Source of the DNA: Ehretia macrophylla
Taxonomy: Eukaryota; Streptophyta; Magnoliopsida; Boraginales; Ehretiaceae
NCBI GenBank assembly: GCA_037974665.1
Contig: CM075778.1
Span: 29,539,001-29,603,000, forward strand
Length of the DNA stretch: 64,000 bases
Reading direction: 5' to 3'
The position numbers and the translations under genes are program-made. Positions 24,476 through 35,339 of the stretch are shown here, in pieces; the stretch's first letter is position 1, and each line of letters opens with the position of its first letter. The notes under the pieces were generated by a model that saw nothing but the letters and a program-made list of their open reading frames with translations, made no database searches and had not been told where the DNA came from.

Positions 24476-26894
24476 CTAATACCCTCTCTCTAAACTATTG
24501 AACATGACTGACAATCAAAATTATCGAAATTCCGCTACTCGAGAATCAAGAAACTATGGCTCAATTATGTTCACCCGACAATTAAAATTTTCTCTTTACC
24601 ACATTTTATGCAATTTTCACTTTTAAGTTTTAGAACCTTCTTCTGCTAAATTTTAGACAAGCTACACATAACTAACTTGCAAATCATATTTTTTCAAAAC
24701 CTATGACTACAATTCTTTTTCGTGCATAATAGATGTTCTTTGCTATGCTTACATAATGCTTTACACATTTCATCTGTCATGATTCTTTTATGGACACTTA
24801 GAGACAAAAAATCATATTTTCTATTTAGAACTTAAGATACCATAAATAATAAGAGATTTTGTTGGGTTAAATAGGATTTGCTTTGATTCAATATATATAC
24901 ATTGTATGCACTTATTCTAATAAGTTGAATAATTGGATCTTTATGCTAATTATGTATAATTCAATGAATTCTTAATTGGTTAAATACGTATAAAAATAAT
25001 ACTTTAAATTTTATGGTATTTTGAATCGACTTGGTCACTTAACGTGATAATTTGTTTACTGTTAAGTAACAAGTTCAAAAAATATCTTTATAAATTAATA
25101 ATTATTTACTTATTGACAAAATTAATATCTACCTAAGTTAATAGAATTTAGATGGTCCGAGAATTACATATACATATGCATCTATATAAGCTAAATCTGC
25201 TCAAAGGTAAAGAAAATTAACCTCATCAAACAAAGAATAGGAAGGAGTACATAAATATATGCACCTATACAAAACTTCGTTACCTTACGCCTTCAATCCA
25301 ACCAGGAAAAGGTTCTTTGATAGTGCTTGTTATAATTGTTGGGCGCAAGATAATGATATCCAAATTTTTCTTTAGATGTCCTAAAAGCATCTCCCCCATT
25401 GCTTTAGTAAATGTACGTGTTTTTCCATCCATGTAGAGTTGCCCCGGAGAAATTCTTCATGTAAGAACTAAATAAAATATAAATTGGTATAGTGAACAAA
25501 GAAAAAACAATTTGAGTTTATGGAGAAAGAATAATGAAGAAAGAAATAGCAATTCTTTTTTTTTTTTTAGAATTGTGTGAATCAATAAATTATTTTGATC
25601 CCAAAAAAAAAGGACACATGATCATGTGAAATAGAAGGAGCTAAAAAAGTAAATTAGAGAAATTCGTTTACTATCCATTAGTGATACCATTATCTTAGAA
25701 GTAATCCTAGATGTCACACTATTTTTATTACACAAATATCATCTCTTACGTATATACTTAGTTGGCATGTTAACTTAAGAAATTTATTTAATTCTCTATC
25801 TTCTTTTAACATACCAACTAAGCATACATATAGGATCGGATATAATATTTTGGTGATAAAAATAAGCATACATAATAAGTCTTGTCCATGACATATGATC
25901 CCGCTCTGGCTATTGATATTCGAGAAATTAGGAAAAAGAAAACGATGTTTCAATCTTGCATATGATCCCGCTCATATTTTCCTAGAAGTGATTACATGAA
26001 TCTTATATATGCATGTAAGTGAGAGGCCTACCATGCAGCTCGGATAACACTCATGATGGTTATGTCTTAGTATTCAGAATAAAAGAAGCTTAATTGCATT
26101 TTTACTCATGTAATGCTACTAAAACTTTTATTGTTGATAAGTTTATCATTTGTTTCTTTTTTGGTAATAATGAAAATCTGAATTCACATACATCATGTCC
26201 ATCAAGGACGGATGTGTATTGAGATGAGTAGGGCAGTATTTTTTAAAGAAATATGCATGCATAAAGTACGTACTTTTAGTCTCAGAATTCAATTTAGATC
26301 CCACTAAAAAAACATTATTTGTATGTTATATCATATTGTGTGTTTTTAGTTTACACTGAACAAAAATATTAAATTTGCTTCTAACATCGTGATGCATTAA
26401 TTGTGTGTTTTAGATAGATACTAACCTTTGTTTGCCTAACTCTTTCAAGGCTGATGTTATATCCTTTTCAGTAGCTTGCTGAGCTCGAACTTCTCTTATT
26501 CATTCATCTACTAGCTTCTTATCTGCATCAATATCAAGATACGAGGCAGAGGCTCCATGGAGTGTCTCCCCCATTCGGAAAGGTTTCTTTGGTATGATTC
26601 CTATCTTCTGAGCACTACAAACACAGGCTACAGAGTGATTCAAATTTGGAATTTGGATGAAGCAATCTTAACAATTTTAACATGTGGCAGAGACTATGTC
26701 TCTAACAAGTCCTAAGGGGATTACTTGTAGGAGTAAATGTCATTTTTCCCATGAGGTTAGCTATAAATCCCAAATTCCTCCTGTGTTTTTAATATTACCC
26801 AAATTAACCCATAACACCTATATCTATCAAACAAACCTTAAGCTTAAGAGTAATTGTGCCTTTTCATTTTTAGACAAAATTAAAATAATATTAC

Positions 26895-27894
26895 TGTTGA
26901 GGTCGTGATTTTTTGCTCATTTGATTGGCTGTGTTTTTGGCAAAACCTTATAATCTTTACCAAATATATGATGGGTACTATTGGGTATTACGGGAAACAT
27001 ATTATAGCAACTTACCATTCTAGGTGCAGGAACCATATTATAGCATCTTACCATATGAAGCTTGTGCTGACTATGGTATAGCATTTATTGCATATTGATT
27101 AGGAATGTCTTGAGGCCTAAAGCGGTTGGTGGTGCATCAACATTGTATATATTTGCCGTCCAGGAGCATAGCAGGCACCGAAGAAAAAACAGAGATGAGT
27201 TAGACACGTTACAAGAAAGCATACAGAGTTCTATGTTTTGTTGCAACATGACGTGCTTATTGATTGCTTAGATGTTAAGTGTTGTGACTCTATGATATGT
27301 AACAGTGAGTTATGAGTGACTTGTGTATGTTCTAAATATTTTGATCACTATGTTGTTTGATAATTCTTCGGGAGAATAAGGAGTTGTTCTCGGGAGAGAA
27401 CGTTGTAAGTCGAGGGGAGCTTACCGAACCAAAGTTTGTTAAGGAGTCTCTCACCAAGGCGTCAGAGGTTAAGAGGGAGTCTTTACTTGTGTAAGTCCAT
27501 TGGTGTGTGTAACTCATATTATTTCTTAATAAACAGGTTTGTTGGACCAGAGGAGGTCCCGTGGACGTAGACCGGATGGTTGAACCACGTTAAATCTTGG
27601 TTTTCTTTATTTCAGTTATTGTTTTATTATTTCCGCTACTGTTTGCTGTTTGCCGTTTACCGTTACTACTCTTGTTGGAACATTAAATGGATCAAGCAAT
27701 TAAGAAAATAGATTTTTCACGATTTAATAGTCCAGTTAATGTTGCAACATAGCTTGTAACAGTGTGATAACATAATTTATTTTCACCAAAATATTGCATC
27801 TTGTTTTTAGTTTCGTTCACAGAGTTTTATTGATTAAGCATTAGTTGTCTTGCTGTGAAATTATCTCATACTTATACTGCGCAACTTTTAACAA
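26895..27894 (+). repeat. 5' LTR of full-length Sirevirus (1,000 bp)
   Basis: It starts TGTTGAGGTCGTG and ends CTTTTAACA. It contains the conserved block GTCCCGTGGACGTAGAC near 27,560. Scattered substitutions separate it from the 3' LTR. Confidence 0.92.
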
Positions 27895-27912
27895 GTGGCC
27901 TCAAGAGCAGGT
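27895..27912 (+). other. Primer binding site of full-length Sirevirus
   Basis: AGTGGCCTCAAGAGCAGG lies directly after the 5' LTR, a variant of the initiator-Met PBS. Confidence 0.65.
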
Positions 27913-27971
27913 TACAAACTAATTCAGTTAGATTCTTGGGAGTTTTGAGTTGTTGTCTTGCAGGAATAGGT

Positions 27972-29026
27972 ATGGACACCTTACGTGAGGGAGGTTCAAC
28001 CTCTAAACCACCGTTGTTGGATGGTGCGAATTACTCATACTGGAAGGCTAGAATGAGGGCATTCATCAAGTCTATTGATGAAAAGGTCTGGAAAGTTATA
28101 CTGACTGGCTGGACATCTCCTACCAAAACAGATGCTCAAGGCAATGTTGCAACTTAACCTGAAACAGATTGGACTAAGGATGAAGATCTTTCGGCAAGTT
28201 GGAACTCTAAGGCGCTGGATGCAATATTCAATGCCGTTGACTTGAATCAATTCAAGTTAATCTCGACATGTGAATCTGCGAAGGAAGCTTGGGAGATATT
28301 ACAAACTGCATATGAAGGTACAACGCCGGTCAGAAGATCAAAGTTGCAGATGCTTACCACCAGATTTGAGGAATTAAGGATGCTGGAGGATGAAGCCATT
28401 GTGGATTTTAATGCCAAATTGTGCGACATTGTGAATGAATCTTTTGCTTTAGGAGAAAAATATTCTGATGACAAGCTTGTAAGAAAAACATTGCGCTCTT
28501 TTCCAGACAAATTTGGAATTAAGGTGGCTGCCATGGAAGAATCAAAAAATATGGATGAAATCAAAATTGATGAAATAATGGGGTCCCTTCAAACTTTTGA
28601 AATGAAGTTTAAGCAAAAGAAGAAAGAAAAAGGCATTGCTTTAAAGGCTGATGTTGAAAAGAATAGCTCTTCTAATGATGAGGAATCTGAAATCACTGAA
28701 TCCTTAGCTTTGCTCACCAAAAATTTCAATAGAGTTCTGAAAAAATGGGATAAGCAGAGAAAGGGGTTTAGACAATCAAATTTTGATAAGAAACCTCATG
28801 TTGCAACAACATCTAATTTTGTTAAGAAGCAAAACTTGAAATCAGTTGATGAGAAGAAAAATAGTAAAGACATTCAATGCCGCGAATGCAAGGGTTTTGG
28901 TCACATTCAAGCTGAATGTGTGAATACTTTGAAAAAGAAGAAAAAGGCTATAAAGGTTACCTGGAGTGATGTAGAATCAGAAGACTCTTCAGAAAGTGAA
29001 GGAGAGCACACTGGGAACTTCGTTGC
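27972..29026 (+). pseudogene. gag: Sirevirus gag, 5' part, interrupted
   Basis: ATG at 27972-27974. N-terminal DUF4219-like DGANYSYWKARMRAFIKS, then copia Gag (UBN2) and the zinc knuckle CRECKGFGHIQAEC (CX2CX4HX4C intact), followed by a basic and then an acidic stretch. TAA at 28155-28157 interrupts the frame; the same frame continues beyond it. It is broken at 29026 by the insertion of the LTR element and resumes at 34637. Confidence 0.88.
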
Positions 29027-31539
29027 TGTGACGCCCGGGATTTTAGCCGTACATTTATTTACTGTTGCATCTATTGTTTGCGCATTTCCTCTGTGCTTTA
29101 TTAATTGGCTTCTTTAGCTACTATTCATCCTGTTTTCAAACTATATTCTATTAGTGAATTAGTATTTTTATTAAATCACATTAATTGTTAGAAGAGTGGG
29201 AAAAATGTGCAATTGAGCTAGAGGCGATAGGAGAGCTCGTTTAGAAAATGTTTTTAGTAGTTAAGTGAATAGTGTTACGTAACAAACTTAGAGATTTAAA
29301 TAACTAACATTACTTTTCATCTTAGGCTCGTTTTTAAGTTAATAACGCGCATTCTAGTGACCTTTTAAATACCCAAACTTGACCCCACCTCAACTTAATC
29401 TTATATAAATCACATAAGCTCATTAAAACACACAAAAAAAAAAAAGAAGAACAATGTGCAGGAATTACTGTAGCAGGCCGAAAATACCAAAGGAGAAGGA
29501 AAAAAGGAGATTCTTGCTTCAACAATCTTACATTTTGAGCTTCTAGATTCATCTTGGGAGGGGTTTTGAGCAATCTAGAGTCTTCAACAAGCTTCTTCAT
29601 CTTCAAAAGTGTGAAGGAGCCTCATTTTCTTGACTTTAAAGTTTATGTGCATATGTTTAATTTCCTTGATTTGTCAACTATAGCTAGATAACTTGTTATG
29701 AATGCTTCCTATGAGTTATTTAATGTCTCTAGAGCTAACTTTTGAGGTTTGATAACATAGTTAATGGTTGAATGTTGAATTTGATCAAAGAGATGATGAA
29801 TAGTGCTTAGAACTAGGGTTTTGAGAAAATTTGCAAATTGGCTTGAATTGATGCCTCAATTAGGTGCTCTAGACCTTAGGGAAGTTAGTTGAAAAGCCAC
29901 GTTAGATTGAAACACTCGAATTTGAACTTAATTGCATAATAAGCTTACTTTAAAAAGGGGGTTTTATACGTTAAGCAATCCGGGCAAATTTGGGCATCGA
30001 TTTGGGTATCCTTGAGCTAAGGAAGCACCTTTGGTGCTTTCGTTTCGCGAAATTGGGGTTCGGTTAGTATGGCTATAGTTCAAACCCGTTCGGGGCCTTC
30101 CCGAACTTTTGCTTCAAAAATGAGTTTTAGTGACTTTAAAGGGTACCTTTGAGCTTAATTAGGAATATAGAAAGACTAGGGTATGATTGGGAATCTCGAA
30201 CCATGCTTAGGAGAAAGAAAGCTCGGTTAAAGAAAGGGAAAATGTAGTGTTTAGCCATTTTAGTTGCATTTGAAACTTGTTGTGTGTTAGTAATACCTTG
30301 CATTGATTATTTAAGATGTATTTAAGTTATTTGAGTAGATTATTGGAATTAGTTGTGTTGATTGTTACTTTTGGTATCTTAAAGTTAATATCGTGCTTAT
30401 ATGAACTTTTATCGTGCATATATGCGAGGGCGGCCTACTTTGTCGTCCCTCTTACGTGTTATGTGTTATATTGATTGTTTGTGACTTGTATTGGGTTGCG
30501 CAACCTAAATCGGACATGGTAGCGTCGAGAAACACGGGCGGCGTCGGGCTTGCCGTGCTCCCTCGACTACCATGGTGCCTATTCCCTTTCTCGCTGAGGC
30601 ATACTCCACTACCCCAGAGGCGTGGTTCACCTGCTGGGCATGGACCTACCTCGGGAGAAAGGGTCGTAGGATCGGGATACATCCGGAGTATCCCAATTGT
30701 GGTGTTTGGGGTTTGCCGGCATGTTCGTGATGCTCGTGGTTCGTGGCTCGTGAATGAAGACTTGGAAGTGGAACTGTATCCTTTTTAAAAGTGATTAATT
30801 GTTTGGCTTATTATCTTGTTGATTTACATGGCTTATAAATGTTTTCTTGTGTTTGCATATCATATTGCACGTTGGCATGTTGCATCACCTCCCTCACTGG
30901 GCAACTTCGTTGCTCACTCCTCATTTAATATGTTTCAGGAGAACTTGAGGTAGACCTTCAGCTAGTAGCGGTAGTAGAAGAGGAGGAAGTGCTAGTTAAG
31001 CAATTTCCCTGACTTCTTGTGTGATAAGGTTGTCTAAAATGAGAAGCTTGCGTGGAGTTGTTGTTGATTGCCTTTTTGTGACCTTGGGGTCTCGAGTATA
31101 ATTGGTAAATGTAATAATTTGTAATCTTGTATGTTGGATATAAAGTGGAATGACATGTAATAATCCATAGTAAACTTATTCTTTTGCATGCTTGTGTGAT
31201 TAACAAACTTGGAAGTAGAACTTGGCTATTGTTGTATCTAACTACCTATAGTTAAAATTAGAAATGCTTTGCTTGCTTGTGTGTTATATGTAATTGTTGT
31301 TCCAAGGCTCGGATGGCCTTGTGATCGCGGGTGGCCCATAAAAATCTTGGAGGATTGGTTGTAAGAGTTGCTGTTTGTGGATCTAGCATCATAGGTGTCT
31401 TTTGCAGGTACCAGTTTAGTCCTATAAACAGGGGAGACTCTGTCTGTTTTCTCCTAAATTTTATGCCTGGGGTTTGGAATTGGGTGAGAATAGCATGATA
31501 AATAGGAGTCCCGGTCTCGTAAGGGATCGGGGCGTTACA
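29027..31539 (+). repeat. 5' LTR of the LARD-like element (2,513 bp)
   Basis: TGTGACGCCCGGG...GGGGCGTTACA. It includes a CG-rich patch at 30,520-30,680. The open frames seen in it recur in the other LTR and show no known domain. Confidence 0.92.
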
Positions 31540-32128
31540 GAAGTGGTATCAGAGCTTAGCTAGTTAGCTAGGCGCAAGCCGGGATAGGGTCTTCGGCTTG
31601 TGGGGTAGTTGTCTTAGTGTCAATGTGTTTAGAAAGTGTATGTGCATGTCTTATGTGATAAGAGAGTTAATGTGATCAATGTGCTTATGTGATCAACATG
31701 TTTTATTTGTTGAGTGAACTAGTTGTGGTTTATGTGCTTGTGTGATAAGTGAAATGGATGTGGTTAACGTGCTTGATGTGTTTATATGTTCAATGTGTTT
31801 CTGTGATTAATGCGAGCTATGTGATTAACGTGCCTTGTGTGAATTATGTGCTTTGTGTACTTGAGTGCTCGATGTTCTTTATATGACTAATGTGAGTATG
31901 TGATTAACTTGTTTTATGTGAAGTTGTTGTTTAAATGACTTAGTAGTTTATAATTTGTGTATGTGAACTTGTTGCTTATGTGACTTTACTTGTTATATAT
32001 TGCTAACGTGATCAATGTGTTTTATGTGTTAAGCATATTTATGTGAGACAATGTGTTTTATGTGTGAGGATAACTCGCTTGTATGTGTAAGAAATTGCGT
32101 GGACGCAATTTGTTTAAGGGGGAGAGGA
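31540..32128 (+). other. Internal region of the LARD-like element (PBS, TGTG-rich repeat, PPT)
   Basis: TGGTATCAGAGC at 31544-31555 is an exact initiator-Met PBS. 31,650-32,090 is a degenerate repeat of phrases such as TTATGTGATCAA and GTGCTTGTGTGA with no open frame. TTAAGGGGGAGAGG at 32114-32127 is the PPT just before the 3' LTR. Confidence 0.85.
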
Positions 32129-34636
32129 TGTGACGCCCGGGATTTTAGCCGTACATTTATTTACTGTTGCATCTATTGTTTGCGCATTTCCTTCTGTGCT
32201 TTATTAACTGGCTTTTTTAGCTACTATTCATCCTGTTTTCAAACTATATTCTATTAGTGAATTAGTATTTTTATTAAATCACATTAATTGTTAGAAGAGT
32301 GGGAAAAATGTGCAATTGAGCTAGAGGCGATAGGAGAGCTCGTTTAGAAAATGTTTTTAGTAGTTAAGTGAATAGTGTTACGTAACAAACTTAAAGATTT
32401 AAATAACTAACATTACTTTTCATCTTAGGCTCGTTTTTAAGTTAATAACGCGCATTCTAGTGACCTTTTAAATACCCAAACTTGACCCCACCTCAACTTA
32501 ATCTTATATAAATCACATAAGCTCATTAAAACACACAAAAAAAAAGAACAATGTGCAGGAATTACTGTAGCAGGCCGAAAATACCAAAGGAGAAGGAAAA
32601 AATGAGATTCTTGCTTCAACAATCTTACATTTTGAGCTTCTAGATTCATCTTGGGAGGGGTTTTGAGCAACCTAGAGTCTTCAACAAGCTTCTTCATCTT
32701 CAAAATTGTGAGGGAGTCTCATTTTCTTGAGTTTAAAGTTTATGTGCATATGTTTAATTTTCTTGATTTGTCAACTATAGCTATATAACTTGTTATGAAT
32801 GCTTCCTATGAGTTATTTAATGTCTCTAGAGCTAACTTTTGAGGTTTGATAACATAGTTAATGGTTGAATGTTGAATTTGATCAAAGAGATGATGAATAG
32901 TGCTTAGAACTAAGGTTTTGAGAAAATTTGCAAATTGGCTTGAATTGATGCCTCAATTAGGTGCTCTAGACCTTAGGGAAGTTAGTTGAAAAGCCACGTT
33001 AGATTGAAACACTCGAATTTGAACTTAATTGCATAATAAGCTTACTTTAAAAAGGGGGTTTTATACGTTAAGCAATCCGGGCAAATTTAGGCATCGATTT
33101 TGGTATCCTTGAGCTAAGGAAGCACCTTTGGTGCTTTCGTTTCGCGAAATTGGGGTTCGGTTAGTATGGCTATAGTTCAAAGCCGTTCGGGGCCTTCCCG
33201 AACTTTTGCTTCAAAAATGAGTTTTAGTGACTTTAAAGGGTACCTTTGAGCTTAATTAGGAATATAGAAAGACTAGGGTATGATTGGGAATCTCGAACCA
33301 TGCTTAGGAGAAAGAAAGCTCGGTTAAAGAAAGGGGAAATGTAGTGTTTAGCCATTTTAGTTGCATTTGAAACTTGTTGTGTGTTAGTAATACCTTGCAT
33401 TGATTATTTAAGATGTATTTAAGTTATTTGAGTAGATTATTGGAATTAGTTGTGTTGATTGTTACTTTTGGTATCTTAAAGTTAATATCGTGCTTATATG
33501 AACTTTTATCGTGCATATATGCGAGGGCGGCCTACTTTGTCGTCCCTCTTACGTGTTATGTGTTATATTGATTGTTTGTGACTTGTATTGGGTTGCGCAA
33601 CCTAAATCGGACATGGTAGCGTCGAGAAACACGGGCGGCGTCGGGCTTGCCGTGCTCCCTCGACTACTATAGTGCCTATTCCCTTTCTAGCTGAGGCATA
33701 CTCCACTACCCCAGAGGCGTGGTTCACCTGCTAGGCATGGACCTACCTCAGGAGAAAGGGTCATAGGATCGGGATACATCCGGAGTATCCCAATTGTGGT
33801 GTTTGGGGTTTGCCGGCATGTTCGTGATGCTCGTGGTTCGTGGCTCGTGAATGAAGACTTGGAAGTGGAACCGTATCCTTTTTAAAAGTGATTAATTGCT
33901 TGGCTTATTATCTTGTTGATTTACATGGCTTATATATGTTTTCTTGTGTTTGCATATCATATTGCACGTTGGCATGTTGCATCACCTCCCTCACTGGGCA
34001 ACTTCGTTGCTCACTCCTCATTTAATATGTTTCAGGAGAACTTGAGGTAGACCTTCAGCTAGTAGCGGTAGTAAAAGAGGAGGAAGTGCTAGTTAAGCAA
34101 TTTCCCTGACTTCTTGTGTGATAAGGTTGTCTAAAATGAGAAGCTTGCGTGGAGTTGTTGTTGATTGCCTTTTTGTGACCTTGGGGTCTCGAGTATAATT
34201 GGTAAATGTAATAATTTGTAATCTTGTATGTTGGATATAAAGTGGAATGACATGTAATAATCCATAGTAAACTTATTCTTTTGCATGCTTGTGTGATTAA
34301 CAAACTTGGAAGTAGAACTTGGCTATTGTTGTATCTAACTACCTATAGTTAAAATTAGAAATGCTTTGCTTGCTTGTATGTTATATGTAATTGTTGTTCC
34401 AAGGCTCGGATGGCCTTGTGATCGCGGGTGGCCCATAAAAATCCTGGAGGATTGGTTGTAAGAGTTGCTGTTTGTGGATCTAGCATCATAGGTGTCTTTT
34501 GCAGGTACCAGTTTAGTCCTATAAACAGGGGAGACTCCGTCTGTTTTCTCCTAAATTTTATGCCTGGGGTTTGGAATTGGGTGAGAAGAGCATGATAAAT
34601 AGGAGTCCCGGTCTCGTGAGGGATGGGGGCGTTACA
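32129..34636 (+). repeat. 3' LTR of the LARD-like element (2,508 bp)
   Basis: Near-identical to the 5' LTR. In the CG-rich patch most differences are G to A or C to T relative to the 5' copy (for example CTCGGG to CTCAGG and GTCGTAGG to GTCATAGG). Confidence 0.92.
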
Positions 34637-35339
34637 GTTGCGTTCACTGTTGCAACAGCACCAAGCAAGATCAGTGTGGATGAGGGAGCAGGTACTACTG
34701 TTACAACAACAGATGATCAATATGGGGAGTTAAGTGAATCTGACTGTGGTGAGTCTAATAGTGATGGTGACTTGGATGATGAAGAAGTCATGAAAACATA
34801 CAACAACATGTACAAAAAATGGGTGGTAGTGTGTAAGAAAAACCAAGGACTGAAACTCATGGTTGTCGAATTGGAAAAACAAAAGGCAGAACTAGAAAAA
34901 CTGGCTGAAGAAAGACTGTGTGAAGTACAGATGCTGCAACATGATTTGAAGCAGATGCAGCGAAATATAAAAATGCTAAATTCTATAACTGAAAAATTGA
35001 ATCACATGTTATTCATTCAGAAATCAAGTAGAGATCATAGTAGACTCGATTTCTATGAAGAAGAATCTTCTGGTACAACTATCTTTGTCAAAATTTCAAA
35101 TCACCCATAATCTGAACATGAAGAAGCGACTGGTCAGAACAACAGTAAAAATGCCTTGGTATCTGATGTTCCGACAACACCAACAACATTGCAGAGGCAA
35201 TATGGGAAAAAGAAAAATAGGTTCATTCCTACATGTCACTACTGTTTTGCACATGGTCACATCAGACCTCATTATTTCAAACTTCAAAGAATGCAAGAGA
35301 AATGTAAGTCTCATAATAAGCAGAAAAGATTCTCACACT
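34637..35339 (+). pseudogene. gag: Sirevirus gag, 3' part
   Basis: Gag resumes after the nested element: an acidic region, a helical segment rich in ELEKQKAELEKLAEE, then a second knuckle CHYCFAHGHIRPHY whose last Cys is Tyr. TAA at 35108-35110 looks like CAA to TAA. A one-base shift near 35,335 separates it from the pol frame. Confidence 0.82.

Larger units (their letters stand above)
29027..34636 (+). mobile_element. Coding-free LTR retrotransposon (LARD-like) nested in Sirevirus gag
   Basis: 5,610 bp, with TSD GTTGC (29022-29026, 34637-34641). The LTRs are 29027-31539 and 32129-34636, starting TGTGACGCCCGGGATTT and ending GGGGCGTTACA. The internal region is only about 590 bp, with a perfect initiator-Met PBS and a PPT but no gag or pol. 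The LTR termini and PBS context resemble Ty3-gypsy (Tekay/Del-like) elements; that assignment is inference. With very long LTRs and a tiny internal domain it is neither a classical LARD nor a TRIM. The LTRs are nearly identical, so it is young. Confidence 0.9.

Noticed and set aside
30414..30788. Open frame of 124 codons in the LARD-like LTR
   Set aside because: It lies in an LTR; the second LTR copy is not open in the same way; no domain.
34055..34303. 82-codon minus frame also found at 30958-31206
   Set aside because: The repetition comes only from the two LTRs; no start context or domain.
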